Shown in pieces: positions 40,873 to 51,206 of a DNA stretch of 64,000 nt (positions within the stretch are counted from its first letter, which is position 1; each line of letters starts with the position of its first letter). The notes below the pieces were generated by a model that saw only the letters and a program-made list of their open reading frames with translations, was not told the origin of the DNA and searched no databases. The stretch spans positions 1,240,001 through 1,304,000 of the forward strand of contig CM057069.1 in NCBI GenBank assembly GCA_029945375.1. Direction: 5' to 3'. Position numbers and translations under genes: made by a program. Source of the stretch: Agaricus subrufescens (Eukaryota; Basidiomycota; Agaricomycetes; Agaricales; Agaricaceae).

Positions 40873-42073
40873 ACTCCTAGTTGGTTTTCAGCCCAAGATT
40901 TGTAGATTTTGAACGCTTCAAAGGCTTCTGACTTGCTTTTCAGCAGATATACAGCCCGGAAACGCGTTGCGTTGTCTATAAACGTGATCCTGTACTTGTA
41001 GCCTGAGTGGGAAGCGACTGGGAGCGGTCCATGAAGGTCTGAGTGCACCAGCTCGAGTGGAGATCGATTATGGCTGGTAGAGGAGGGGAAAGGAAGCGAA
41101 TGCATCTTGCCAGCAAGGCAGGGCTCACAAATGGGGTCAGGGGACGCTTTAGAGTCGAGTTTGAGGCCTGTAACAAGCTCCTTGTTCACCATAGACCCTC
41201 ACATCAGCATATTGTGGTGAATAAAGTGATGATGCCATAGGGAGAGGTCACAGGGGAGTGTAGAGACCGAAAAAGCGGCCTCCGAGGTGAGAGTTGAGCC
41301 ATCTAGCTCAGCAGAGTTGTTAGGGTGGATTGTAGCGGTGAAAAGCATTGTTCCCTTGCAGCAGAAGGCCATAGAGCGAGCAGAAATGGTGATGATGAAA
41401 TTCTTGTGCTGTGCAAGGTATAGACATGACAGCAAGTTGCTCCGGAGAGCAGGAACATGCAAAACTCTAGTAAACTCGACCGCTCTAGCCACTTTTCCGC
41501 TCAAAACTGGCTCAAAGACCACAGACCCCACCCCAGCAGAGTAAACAACTGAATTATCGGCTAAGCGGATGGGAATGCGATGGGGGGAGTAGGATTTGAA
41601 CCAATGTTTGTGGGGGGTCATATGAGAAGTGGCCCCTGTATCTGCAAGCCAGTGGAAGTCAGCATCGAGCTGCAGGGGGGCAGAGAGCGAAGGGGAAGAG
41701 GTAGGGGAGGGAGCACTTGCATTTCCAGCAATTTCTCAAACTCTCTGCGCTTTTTCGGCACCAGGAGTCGAGCTAGAGCTTCCAGAAGCGGTGGGGGAGT
41801 CATTGGAGCTGTCCTGGGCCTTGTTGGCCTTGTTTCCTCGAGTTCTGGGCTTCTGAGCGTCCTCCTGAGCGCGTTTCTTCGGTTTTTCGAACGTCCAGCA
41901 GTTGGCCACCTTGTGACCGGTCCTCCCACAGAAATCGCAGGTCTCCGACGCGTTTTTGAAGCCAGAACGCGCTGCCAGGGCCTGGGAGCCTCCCAAGGCG
42001 TCCTGAGCACGTTTCCTTCGCTGAATATCCTCAGTAACGAAGGCCTGATGAATTGTGGTCTTGTCCAGCTTGT

Positions 42074-43476
42074 TTTTTTTTTTTTTTTTTTTGTATCAAT
42101 GGCACCTCTCGGTGGACCTTTTATTCAAGTAGCTATATGACATCCGGTTAGATACTCCAGGCATACTACAAGAATATGGCAGCCATGACGCATCGCCGAA
42201 ATAAACATTAGCCCCAAACAACATTATAATCGTATATCGTATCCGGCGGAATTTACATCGCCTCGAAGAGTAAAATAAAAAGAAAAAATAAGGATAAGAA
42301 TGATGGGCCGTAGGGAAAAATGTACGAAGTGAGCCTTGGCTCAAGCAAACATAACACCTACATAACAGCCTGGATACGCCCCCAATTTTCTGACGAGGCG
42401 GTTGCAGTCGCGCGCGAAGTGCAGCAAGTGCAGATGGTGGGTGCCAGTGGAACGCGCTCCCGTGAAAGAATGACGAAGGCAGCTGGGTGCCTGAAAAGAT
42501 GGTGGAGGGCTGGCCATCGCATGGAGTAGCCAGGGCTGGGAGAGAGTGTCGGGGCAGCTGAGTGCCGGGAACAAATGAGGGAACCGGAAGGGACAGGATG
42601 GAAAGTTGGGAAAAAAAAACTTTCCGAATGTTGGGTCAAAAGACCCAGAGCGTGAGGTCACGTCACAGAGTAACGCAACCACTCGGTGCCAGCTAAGAAT
42701 AGCTAGCCAATGGTGGACAGACCCAGGGTAGGATCCGGCCGAGGAGAGGGAGGGGGAGCCACGCACAAGTGCGCAGCAAAATGGTGGCCGCCAAAGAATT
42801 GACGACCGGGGGGGGGATCGAGCAGCGCAATGCCGCTGAAAGATGGTGCACGGCGGGAGGGTCTCTTGAAGACACCGCAGCCCGGTGCGGGAAGGGATCG
42901 GACCGTCCAATGGGAGAAGAGGAGGAGGACGGTGAAAAGTTGGACGTGGTCGCATCCGATGTCCGTTGGGAGAAGGGAAGGTGGGCGCTGTGAGTGGTGC
43001 CGATGCAGTGGTGTCCAGAGGGCTTGGGCCAGTCTAGACGAAAGGATGTGCCCATGAGAAGAGTGGGCGCGAGTGGTGGAACGAAGGTTTTTCGTCCCGG
43101 GTCGGAAAAGGAATGTGAGGCGCAGAGAGTGGCGCCAGCGCAGTGGTGTCCAAGAGGTTTTGACTGTCCTGGACGTGGAGTGCACCCCCATGAAGAGAGC
43201 ACGAGGGTGGGACGCAGAGACTACGCCCCAAAGGTCAAGTGGAAGGGGAGTAACATACCCCAAGACCGCCCAACAGTGGTCGACACGACATCCATCGATA
43301 GCACAGATGCCGACCGCGCTATTCAACTCAAACCTCTGGGATTTCAGCAGGGAGTGAGACCCTGCCTACTCAGCACCTCGAACGATTTCACCGAGGAGTG
43401 GACGTCTCAGCTACTAAGGCGTTCGCCCCACCCATCCCAAAAGGGAAGGTGGTGGTTAGAGGTCAAGAAGGGAATG
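42074..43476 (-). mobile_element. S3: full-length short LINE-tailed element, 1.40 kb
   Basis: A perfect 15-bp duplication TCTTGTCCAGCTTGT (42059-42073 and 43477-43491). It is the same length as S2 within a base and close to it along its whole length, both lacking the GGCTAC/GTAGCC hairpin found in S1 and S4. It begins CATTCCCTTCTTGACC on the minus strand and ends GGTGCCATTGATAC before the A run. Confidence 0.88.
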
Positions 43477-44160
43477 TCTTGTCCAGCTTGTCCATAAGCA
43501 AAAGAGACGATGTAAAAGCAGAAAACTCGTCCGGGAGCGCCCTAATGAGTGCCATAGAGGCCAGCTCATCATCCAGCTCATCTAGAGTGAATTTCTCCGG
43601 TCTGGAGCTCCTTTCCAGACGACGTTTGCAGCCTCTACACGGTTTATAAGCAACTGGAGGGACTCCTCTTTCAAGTTTACGGATGCTGAACAGCTCATCA
43701 TAGGCATTGAATCACATTCCAGCCTTCTTCTGACAATGTACAGCCTCCAGAGCAGCCCACATCTTGATTGGATCGTCCTGGATGCCTGCAAAATGCACCC
43801 TTTGGTCTTCTTCAACCATTAAGTAGAGCCAGCCAGCAGCCTTATCGAGTTTATCCTCCCAAAGTGACTGGGAAGCGAAATCCTGGGCAGTAGGGGAAGA
43901 GGGAATGGTGGGAGCACTCTGCTTGCCTGAAACAAGTCTCCATAGGCCAGAGGCATGTAGCCAGGCCTCCATCTCGCCGGACCATGTGGCATAGTTCTCC
44001 CCGTTGAGCTTAACAAACGCTGGCAAACCTGAAGCCATACGATCAAAATTGCGGGCAGGGGAAGTAAAATAGTTTGAGGGGGGAGGGAAAGGGAGAGAGT
44101 AGGTGTTGAGTTGAAGATGGTTGAAGGATGAAAAGTCGATTTGTAGGTCGTTAGAAGCCG

Positions 44161-44489
44161 GGGCCCATAACCTGTTGGAACGAGAACGTAGAGTTCGCAG
44201 TGGCAATCCTAACGACGCTAGTATTGAGTGGATTGGATGAGAAATGAGCTAGTATTAGCACAGTTAATCTGTGGACAAGTATAAGAAGCTATGACAACAA
44301 TACAAAGAGATTGCTCACCTGTGGACAAGTATAAGAAGCTAAAGACTTCTAAGTCGTCCACAGGCAAGTTCAACATGCGCTGACTAATTTATCACGTGAG
44401 CGGAAGTGTCCACTTTACTCTAAGTCGAGATATACACAAAACAAATTGTCCAGTCACTCTAATAACTGAATGCTTGGGGCATTCTAACA
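44161..44489 (-). repeat. Copia J primer site and 5' LTR (subfamily II, 317 bp)
   Basis: GGGCCCATAACC complement at 44161-44172; LTR 44173-44489 with outer end TCTAACA. It touches copia K (plus strand) at an internal position in the integrase-RT linker. Confidence 0.9.
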
Positions 44490-45284
44490 ATTGCTCCTGC
44501 ATCTCCTGTGCTCGTTCCTGCATCTCCTGTCGCTCCCTCTCCACCTAGAACACCTCCACAACCTCCTGCACTGCTCCCTGTCACTCCTCCGACTGCTCCT
44601 GTGCCTGCTGAGCCTCCACGAGTCCCTAGGCGCACCAATCAAGTTAGACGACCCCCTGGTGAGTGGTGGAGGGTCAAGAACATTGACCTGCCTGGGGACA
44701 ACCCAGAACTCAAAGAAGAGGCTGCTTTGCTTGTTGACAGTGATTTCTGTGATGTAGAGTTTGCTGGGACGGTTTCTAATGCGGATCCTCGCTCCTACAG
44801 GCTTGCTATGCAGTCTCCTGATCGCTCTCACTGGCAGGATGCTTGTAACACCGAGATTTTCAATCTGGAGGCCAACAGGACCTGGGAATTCGTTGATTTG
44901 CCTCCTGGAAAGAAGGTAGTCAACTCTGGATGGGTATTCAAGGTCAAAAGGCATGCCAACAGCTCAATTGAGCGCTACTGGGCTTGCCTTGTGGCTAAAG
45001 GCTTCTCCCAGCGTCCAGGATTCGATTACACCGAGGTTTTTGCTCCTACATTCCGCCCTGCCTCCCTGCGCCTCATTGTAGCCTTAGCTGCAAGAGAAGG
45101 CTTCAAAATGCGCTCTGTCGACATCTCTTCTGCCTTTACCTATGGGGAACTCGAAGAAGAGATCTATATGAGACAACCAGAAGGCTACCACACTGGGGGA
45201 CCTAATATGGTCTTCAGGCTCCGAAAATCGCTCTATGGCCTTAAGCAGGCTGCCAGACAATGGAGCAAGAAGCTCCGAGGTGTT

Positions 45285-47543
45285 TTTTTTTTTTTTTTTG
45301 TAATCAATGGGATATATTTCAATATCGACCTTAAGGGTGCCATAACGCGTTCCCCGTACTTTGACTACAACTATGTCCTGTACTACTACCTCTCCCGACC
45401 CGGTGAGGGATTACATTGAAAAGCGAACAACATGACGGGCAAAAGAAACGTATCCGCGCGACGAGGTCAAGCGCTCGAAGAGATAAAAGAAAATCATAAT
45501 GAATCGAAATAACACAACACCGTATTTACCATGGCCTGGGGCGATACCAAACAGTCGGCTTCCGGATGCGGTGAGTGGAGTGCAGCGTGGCCACGCAGAG
45601 TATGCATATGACGAGGATAATGAAAGAATTCAAAAGAAAACGCATACGAAAATGGTGGGACGACATACGCCAGATTCCCCGAAAGTACCGCTTCAGGCGA
45701 ATACCTACTTCTTCGACGGGAATTGGCGCTTGAGCCAATCGCGGTCGAAGCGATGATTCCAGAACGGACACGAAGTGTCCGTGCTGGAGTGCGCCGTTTC
45801 CTTCCGTTTTGAGGCGGAGCAGTTGACGCAGTGGCGCTTGGTGGCATCGGTACGTTGAGCGACGCAGGCGGGGATGTGGTTGTCGGCAGAGTGCGGACCA
45901 CCGCAATGAGGGCACCGTATACCTTTTGATCGGCATACGTTGGTGTGATGGCCCCAGCGCTGGCAACGAGTGCACAGTGCGGAACCGGGTCGAGGGGCGG
46001 CGCCTCGGATTTGGCAATTGCGGCCTCCAATAGAAACCTGCTTACCAATGAAGTTCTTGGCATTGCTACCAGAAACGGAATCCGTAATGTCAATCCACGC
46101 TACACAAGTGTCAGCGTGGCGGGATGTTCGCATGAAGCGGGGAGCGTGGGCGATGTGGCAGGCGAGTTGCAAGCCAACAGGAGAAATAGCAAGTGCCACT
46201 TGGAAGGCGGCGCGTTGGGCATTGATCCAAGTACGGGACTCAGACGGGATGTGTGGAACATCGATTATCTTGAGATAAGATATCGATGTTATCGGGGCGG
46301 TGGTGATAGGGATGATACCCGGGGTCGTGATAAGGCGGCAAATGTGTTTGAGGACACAATTCCCCTCCGGAGCGGATGGAACCCGATTGCCGGCTAGGAA
46401 GATGCCGTTCTGGATGTCCATGGAGTGTTCCACAACAAAAGTCGACTGGAGGTCGGACTTAAGGTGGGCGTTGACTTCGCTAATAATAGCGGGAGTGACG
46501 TCGATGGCACGGATGTTAGATCTGGCCGGGGGAATGATGCGAACACCACAGCGACTAAGGCCATGGTCTGTGTGTTTACCTTTGGTCTTGCATCTGTTGG
46601 GACGCCTGACCGAGACAGCTGGAGCAGAGGAGGGGGGAGGCACCGCCGGGGAGGAGGGAAGGGCGAACGACACTGATTTCTTCGCTTTCGGAGGTGCTCG
46701 GACGACTGCGGGTGCAGCCGGGGCACGACTCCGATTAGCGGCGGGTTTAGGAGGTGGGGCCGGGTGAGTTACCTTGGGCCGCTTAGTGATTTTGGCCGCG
46801 TCAGCCTCGGCCTCGGCCATAGGAGACCGAGGGCATGGAGTGGGCGTGGCCGATGCTGGAGGGGGCGTGGCTGGCTGAGGAGGAGGGGGGAGGATTTCCG
46901 GTTGGGGGCCAGCAGACGCGATGACTTGAGCAAGTTGAACATCGAAGGGGGCGAAGCCTCCGATGCCCATGAACTCGCAGGAGGAGAGGTTGCTGGACTG
47001 GAGAATAGTCCAAAGAGAGCAGAGAAGTTCGTCGGCGAGACCGTCAAATCTCTCGTTGGGACCAGCGGCCTTGGCTGTCCTTACAGCTTCACCAAGAGCG
47101 TTGGCCAGAGAGTTCTGAGCCCTAGTAGCAGACCTAGGGGCCAGAGGAGTCGGAAGGGGGGAAGATGTGGGTGGTCGAGGGGGTCCGAGCGGAGTTTTTG
47201 GGCTCGCAGTCGCATACGACAACGGAGTCGTCGCAGCTTGGGACGGGCCAGGCATGGGGGTAGGGGTGACGGGGGTGGCAGGTTGCTTGCCCTTCGCCTT
47301 CAAGTGAGACCTCATCTTCTCGAGACGGGTCGCCTTAGGAGTAGCCGGTGGAGGCGGCGTCTCCCTCATAATCATCTTCTGCAGCTCGCACTGCAGCTCT
47401 CGCGGTACCTCTCCATCGTCGGACCAGTCGCCAGAGTCGAAATCCTCGCGAGTATCCATCGTTAGAGCAAATGTATTCCTACTCAAGCACTTCCACTGAG
47501 ACTTCCAAAACAGGAAGGTGGTGGTTGCGGTTCAAGAAGGGAT
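45285..47543 (-). mobile_element. H3: ORF1-only LINE satellite with the autonomous LINE tail, 2.26 kb
   Basis: A perfect 16-bp duplication GAAGCTCCGAGGTGTT (45269-45284 and 47544-47559). The T run is followed by GTAATCAATGGGATATATTT and then GGTGCCATAACGCGTTCCCC, almost the same as the 3' end of LINE2 and LINE1. The 5' end on the minus strand is CATCCCTTCTTGAACCGCAA. It thus couples a satellite ORF1 with the tail recognised, presumably, by the LINE1/2 ORF2. Confidence 0.92.
45705..47486 (-). CDS. H3 ORF1: gag-like zinc-knuckle protein, 593 residues, intact
   Basis: The frame opens at MSRNTFALTMDTREDFDS. The second methionine (47459) matches the start of H1 and H4 and may be the real one. No defect to QFPSKK. 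The N-terminus is acidic (DSGDWSDDGEVP), then comes the module ATRLEKMRSHLKAK, a Pro-rich linker, and a region with FDGLADELLCSLWTILQSSN. The conserved part reads DITDSVSGSNAKNFIGK. Knuckles: CTRCQRWGHHTNVC (from about 505), CPHCGGPHSADNH and CVNCSASKRKETAH. It is more diverged than H1, H2 and H4 are from each other, yet unbroken. Confidence 0.9.
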   Translation of the reverse strand: MSRNTFALTMDTREDFDSGDWSDDGEVPRELQCELQKMIMRETPPPPATPKATRLEKMRSHLKAKGKQPATPVTPTPMPGPSQAATTPLSYATASPKTPLGPPRPPTSSPLPTPLAPRSATRAQNSLANALGEAVRTAKAAGPNERFDGLADELLCSLWTILQSSNLSSCEFMGIGGFAPFDVQLAQVIASAGPQPEILPPPPQPATPPPASATPTPCPRSPMAEAEADAAKITKRPKVTHPAPPPKPAANRSRAPAAPAVVRAPPKAKKSVSFALPSSPAVPPPSSAPAVSVRRPNRCKTKGKHTDHGLSRCGVRIIPPARSNIRAIDVTPAIISEVNAHLKSDLQSTFVVEHSMDIQNGIFLAGNRVPSAPEGNCVLKHICRLITTPGIIPITTAPITSISYLKIIDVPHIPSESRTWINAQRAAFQVALAISPVGLQLACHIAHAPRFMRTSRHADTCVAWIDITDSVSGSNAKNFIGKQVSIGGRNCQIRGAAPRPGSALCTRCQRWGHHTNVCRSKGIRCPHCGGPHSADNHIPACVAQRTDATKRHCVNCSASKRKETAHSSTDTSCPFWNHRFDRDWLKRQFPSKK

Positions 47544-48619
47544 GAAGCTCCGAGGTGTTCTAGAGGGTATTGGCTACTCCAGGCTTCGCTCCGACAACTC
47601 CATCTACATTTATTCCAAGGGAGACATCAAGGTCATAGTGCCTGTCTTCATTGATGATATAACTCTGGTGTCTAAAAGCGATTCTGCTGTCTCTGCTGCT
47701 GTCTCTGAGCTATCTAGCCACTTCAAACTTCAAGATCTCAGGTCTACCACTCTGCTACTAGGTATTCAGGTGAAGCAGGACCGTTCTAAGCACACTATTT
47801 CGCTCTCACAAGAGCACTACATCAAGGAGCTGCTAGAACGATTCCATATGGATGATTCTAACTCCCTTTCCACCCCACTTCCACCTGGTTCTGAGCTCTC
47901 CGACATTGTGCCCTCTCTCGAGGAGCAGGCTGAGATGAAATCAGTTCCCTATCTCTCTGCTGTAGGTGCCCTGCAGTATCTGGCCACCATGACTTGTCCC
48001 GACATTGCCTATGCAGTCTCCTACCTCAGGAGATTCAACCACAACGCTGCTCCTGCCCACTGGCTTGCTGTGAAGCATTTACTTTGCTATTTGAAGGGCA
48101 CCCTGCACTACCAGCTTGTCTACAGAGGTGGTGACTCTGGGGAACTGTTTACCACCTATTCCGATGCCTCTCACGGCGGCTGCAAGGCCACAGGTTGAGC
48201 TACAGGTGGATATGTGACTATTGTTTCTGGAGCTGCTGTGGGCTGGTCCTCAAAGCGTCAGCCATTTGTGACTCTCTCAAGCACTGAGGCTGAATTTGTG
48301 GCTGCTGTCGAGGCTGGAAAGGAGATCAAGTGGACCAGGAACATTCTCAGTGAGTTTGGCTACCCCCAGACACTTGCTTTGACTTTATTTGTTGATAACA
48401 AGTCTGGAATCAGTGTGGCAAAGATTCCTGAGCACCACGGGCGCATGAAACACCTGGATCTTTGGTTCTACTGGCTCCAGGAGGCTGTAGAAGAAGGAAT
48501 GATTGATCCCCTCTATGTTTCTACTGATCAGCAAGTGGCTGACATTCTGACCAAGGCTGTAGCACCCAAGGTGATCGATTTTGCTGTCCCACTATTGGGA
48601 CTTGGACACTAGACTGCTT

Positions 48620-48961
48620 GGATCAAGGGGGTGTGTTAGAATGCCCCAAGCATTCAGTTAAGTCATGACATTAGAGTGACTGGTTAATTTGTTTTGTGTA
48701 TATCTCGACTTAGAGTAAAGCGGACGGTTCCGCTCACGTGATAGATTAGTCAGCGCATGTTGAACTTGCCTGTGGACGACTTAGAAGTCTTTAGCTTCTT
48801 ATACTTGTCCACAGGTGAGCAATCTCTTTGTATTGTTAATTTTAGCTTCTTATACTTGTCCACAGATTAACTGTGCTAATACTAGCTCAATTCTTATCCG
48901 ATCCGCTCGATACTAGCGTCGTTAGGATCGCCACTGCGAACTCTACGTTCTCGTTCCAACA
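48620..48961 (+). repeat. Copia K polypurine tract and 3' LTR (subfamily II, 328 bp)
   Basis: GGATCAAGGGGGTG precedes the LTR (48634-48961). The extra 11 bp over 317 include AGTCATGACA near 48661, inserted after CATTCAGTTA. It ends TCGTTCCAACA and abuts minus-strand RT of copia L. Confidence 0.9.
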
Positions 48962-49333
48962 GTTGTCGGAGCGAAGCCTGGTGTAGCCAATACCTTCTAG
49001 GACACTTCTGAACTTCTTGTTCCATTGCCTGGCAGCCTGCTTAAGGCCATAGAGCAATTTTCGGAGCCTGAAGACCATATTAGGTCCCCCAGTGTGGTAG
49101 CCTTCTGGTTGTCTCATATAGATCACCTCTTTGAGTTCCCATAGGTAAAGGCAGAAGAGATGTTGACAGAGCGCATTTTGAAGCCTTCGCAGTGCCAAGG
49201 CTACAATGAGGCGCAGGGAGGCAGGGCGGAATGTAGGAGCAAAAACCTCGGTGTAATTGAAGCCAGGATGCTGGGACTAACAAAATCAACAAGTTCCCAG
49301 GTCCTGTTGGCTTCCAGATTGAAGATCTTCGGT

Positions 49334-50712
49334 CATTCCCTTCTTGACCTCTAACCACCACCTTCCCTTTTGGGATGGGTGGGGCCTACGCCTTAGTAGC
49401 TGGGGTGCCACTCCCTGGCGAAATCGTAGGAGGCGCTGTGTAGGCGGGGTTTTACTCCCTGCTGATATCCCAGAGGTTGAGTTGAATAGCACGGTCGGCA
49501 TCTGTGCTATCGTTGGATGTCGTGTCGACCACCGTTGGGCGGCTTGGGGTATGTTACTCCCCTTCCGCTTGACCCTCGGGGCGTAGTCTCTGCGTCCCAC
49601 CCTCGCGCTCTCTTCTTGGGGGCGCACTCCTCGTCTAGGCTGGCCAAACCCCCTGGACACCACTGCGATGGCGCCGCTCTCTGCGCCTTACACTCCTTTT
49701 CCACTCGGGACAAAAAACCTTCGTTCCACCACTCGCGCCCGCTCTTCTCATGGGCGCATCCTCTCGTCTGGACTGGCCAACACCCTCCGGACACCACCGC
49801 ATCGGCGCCGCTCACAGCGCCCACCTTCCCTTCTTCCAACGGTCGTTGGACGCGACCACGACCAATACTCCCCGCCATTCCCCACCGGGTGGTCCGATTT
49901 CCCCCCGCACCGGGCTGCGGTGTCTTCAAGAGACCCTCCCACCGTGCACCATTTTTTAGCGGCATCGCGCTGCTCGATCTCCCCCGGCCGTCCATTCTCT
50001 GGCGGCCACCATTTTGCTACGCACTTGTGCGTGGCTCCCCCTCCCTCTTCTCGGCCGGATCCTACCCAGGGTCCGTCCACTATTGGCTAGCTATTCTTAG
50101 CTGGCACCGAGTGGTTGCGTTACTATGTGACATGACCTCACGCTCCGGGTCTTTTGGCCCAACACTTGGAAAGTCGAAAATCCCCCCGACTTCTCCATCC
50201 TGTCCCTTCCGGCCCCGGCTACTTCGTAGCCGGTCCCCTCATTCGTTCCGGCACCCAGCTGCCTCAACACTCTCTCCCGGCCCTAGCTACTCTATGCGAT
50301 GGCCAGCCCTCCACGATCTCTTCAGGCACTCAGCTGCCTTCGTCACTCTTTCACGGGAGCACGTTCCACCGGCACCCACTATCTGCGCTTGCTGCGCTTC
50401 GCGCGCGACCGCAACCGCCCTGTCTTTGAAAATCGGGGGCGCATCCGGGCTGTATCGTAGGTGTCATGTTTGCTTGAGCTAAGGCTCGCTTCGTACATTT
50501 TTCTCTACGGCCCATTATCTTTATCTTTATTGTTTTTATTTTCTTTTCTCTTCGAGGCGATGTAAATTCCGCCGGATACGATATACGATTATAATGTTGT
50601 TTGGGGCTTATGTATTTATCGGCGACGACGCTGTCATGGCTGTTATATTAGTATGCCCGGGTATCTAACCAGATGTCGTATAGCTACTGAATGTGCCACG
50701 AGAAAGTTACTG

Positions 50713-50742
<30 letters not shown>
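49334..50742 (+). mobile_element. S4: full-length short LINE-tailed element, 1.41 kb, plus strand
   Basis: Duplications ATTGAAGATCTTCGGT (49318-49333) and ATTGAAGATTTCGGT (50743-50757) differ by one base of length. The 5' end CATTCCCTTCTTGACCTCTA and hairpin block are complete. A 30-bp A run closes the 3' end, whose tail is shortened (GTAGCTACTGAATGTGCCAC). The body contains an imperfect tandem repeat (about 49617-49690 against 49748-49820) and a CCGGCTACTTCGTAGCCGG hairpin (50214-50232). A 321-codon frame at 49517 exists but is not kept in the other copies. Confidence 0.87.
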
Positions 50743-50747
<5 letters not shown>

Positions 50748-50909
50748 AGATTTCGGTGTTACAAGCGTCCTGCCAGTGAGAGCGCTCAGGAGACTGCATA
50801 GCCAGCCTGTAGGAGCGAGGATCCGCATTAGAAACTGCTCCAGCAAACTCTACATCACAGAAGTCACTGTCAACCAAAAAAGCGGCCTCCTCTTCTAGTT
50901 CTGGGTTGT

Positions 50910-51206
50910 TTTTTTTTTTTTTTTTTGTATCAACGTGGCACCTCTCGGTGACTTTTATTCAAGTAGCTATACGACATCCAGGTAGATAATCTGGGCATAC
51001 TACAAGAATACGGATGCCATGACGCGTATCCAAAGAAATAACACGAAGCCCCTAACAACATGATTAAAAGAAAAACGTATCCGGCGGAAAGATCATCGCC
51101 TCGAAGAGAAAAAGAAAAGCATAACAAAATGAAAAAGAAATAATAAGTCCGAAAGAGAGGCGAGCGAAGCGAGCCTTAGCTCAAGCAAACACATATCACC
51201 TACGTT
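50910..51206 (-). mobile_element. 297-bp 5'-truncated LINE-satellite tail
   Basis: A 17-bp duplication TTCTAGTTCTGG(G/A)TTGT (50893-50909 and 51207-51223) with one mismatch. The T run is followed by GTATCAACGTGGCACCTC. It contains only the 3' region of an H-type element (GCTTGAGCTAAGGCTCGCTT on the minus strand at its start). A typical product of early RT fall-off. Confidence 0.87.

Larger units (their letters stand above)
38287..44037 (-). pseudogene. Copia J gag to RT, split by short elements S2 and S3
   Basis: Gag begins at 44037 (MASGLPAFVKLNGENY). Defects: TGA 43712-43714 at the GMRFNAY codon, a frameshift near 43615, and TGA 41736-41738 at RVREFAGN. S3 (42074-43476) splits the LLMDKLDK region. 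The knuckle CDFCGRTGHKVANC, protease DTGATSHMTPH, integrase zinc part and core follow. S2 (39470-40872) splits the AENQLGVK region. The Pro-rich linker between integrase and RT (PVLAPASPVAPSPP) and the first RT residues (NRTWELV) end at 38287 against the copia I LTR. RNase H and 3' LTR are missing. Confidence 0.87.
44490..48612 (+). pseudogene. Copia K linker-RT-RNase H, split by ORF1-only element H3
   Basis: It begins inside the Pro-rich linker (ASPVAPSPPRTPPQPP). The RT follows: NRTWEFVDLPPGKKVVNSGW, FDYTEVFAPTFRPASLRL, YGLKQAARQWSKKLRGV. At 45284 H3 interrupts it. From 47544 the RT continues with VPVFIDDITLV as the catalytic box and then RNase H. TGA at 48196-48198 replaces the CGA of ATGRATGGY. 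The last part ends FAVPLLGLGH at 48610-48612. An RNase H asparagine reads isoleucine (AKIPEHHG). Gag, protease and the integrase core are missing on the left. Confidence 0.88.

Noticed and set aside
49517..50482. A 321-codon Pro/Ser-rich protein in S4 and similar frames in S1-S3
   Set aside because: The frame is not conserved between copies; several phases are open at once because the DNA is GC-rich with few stops.
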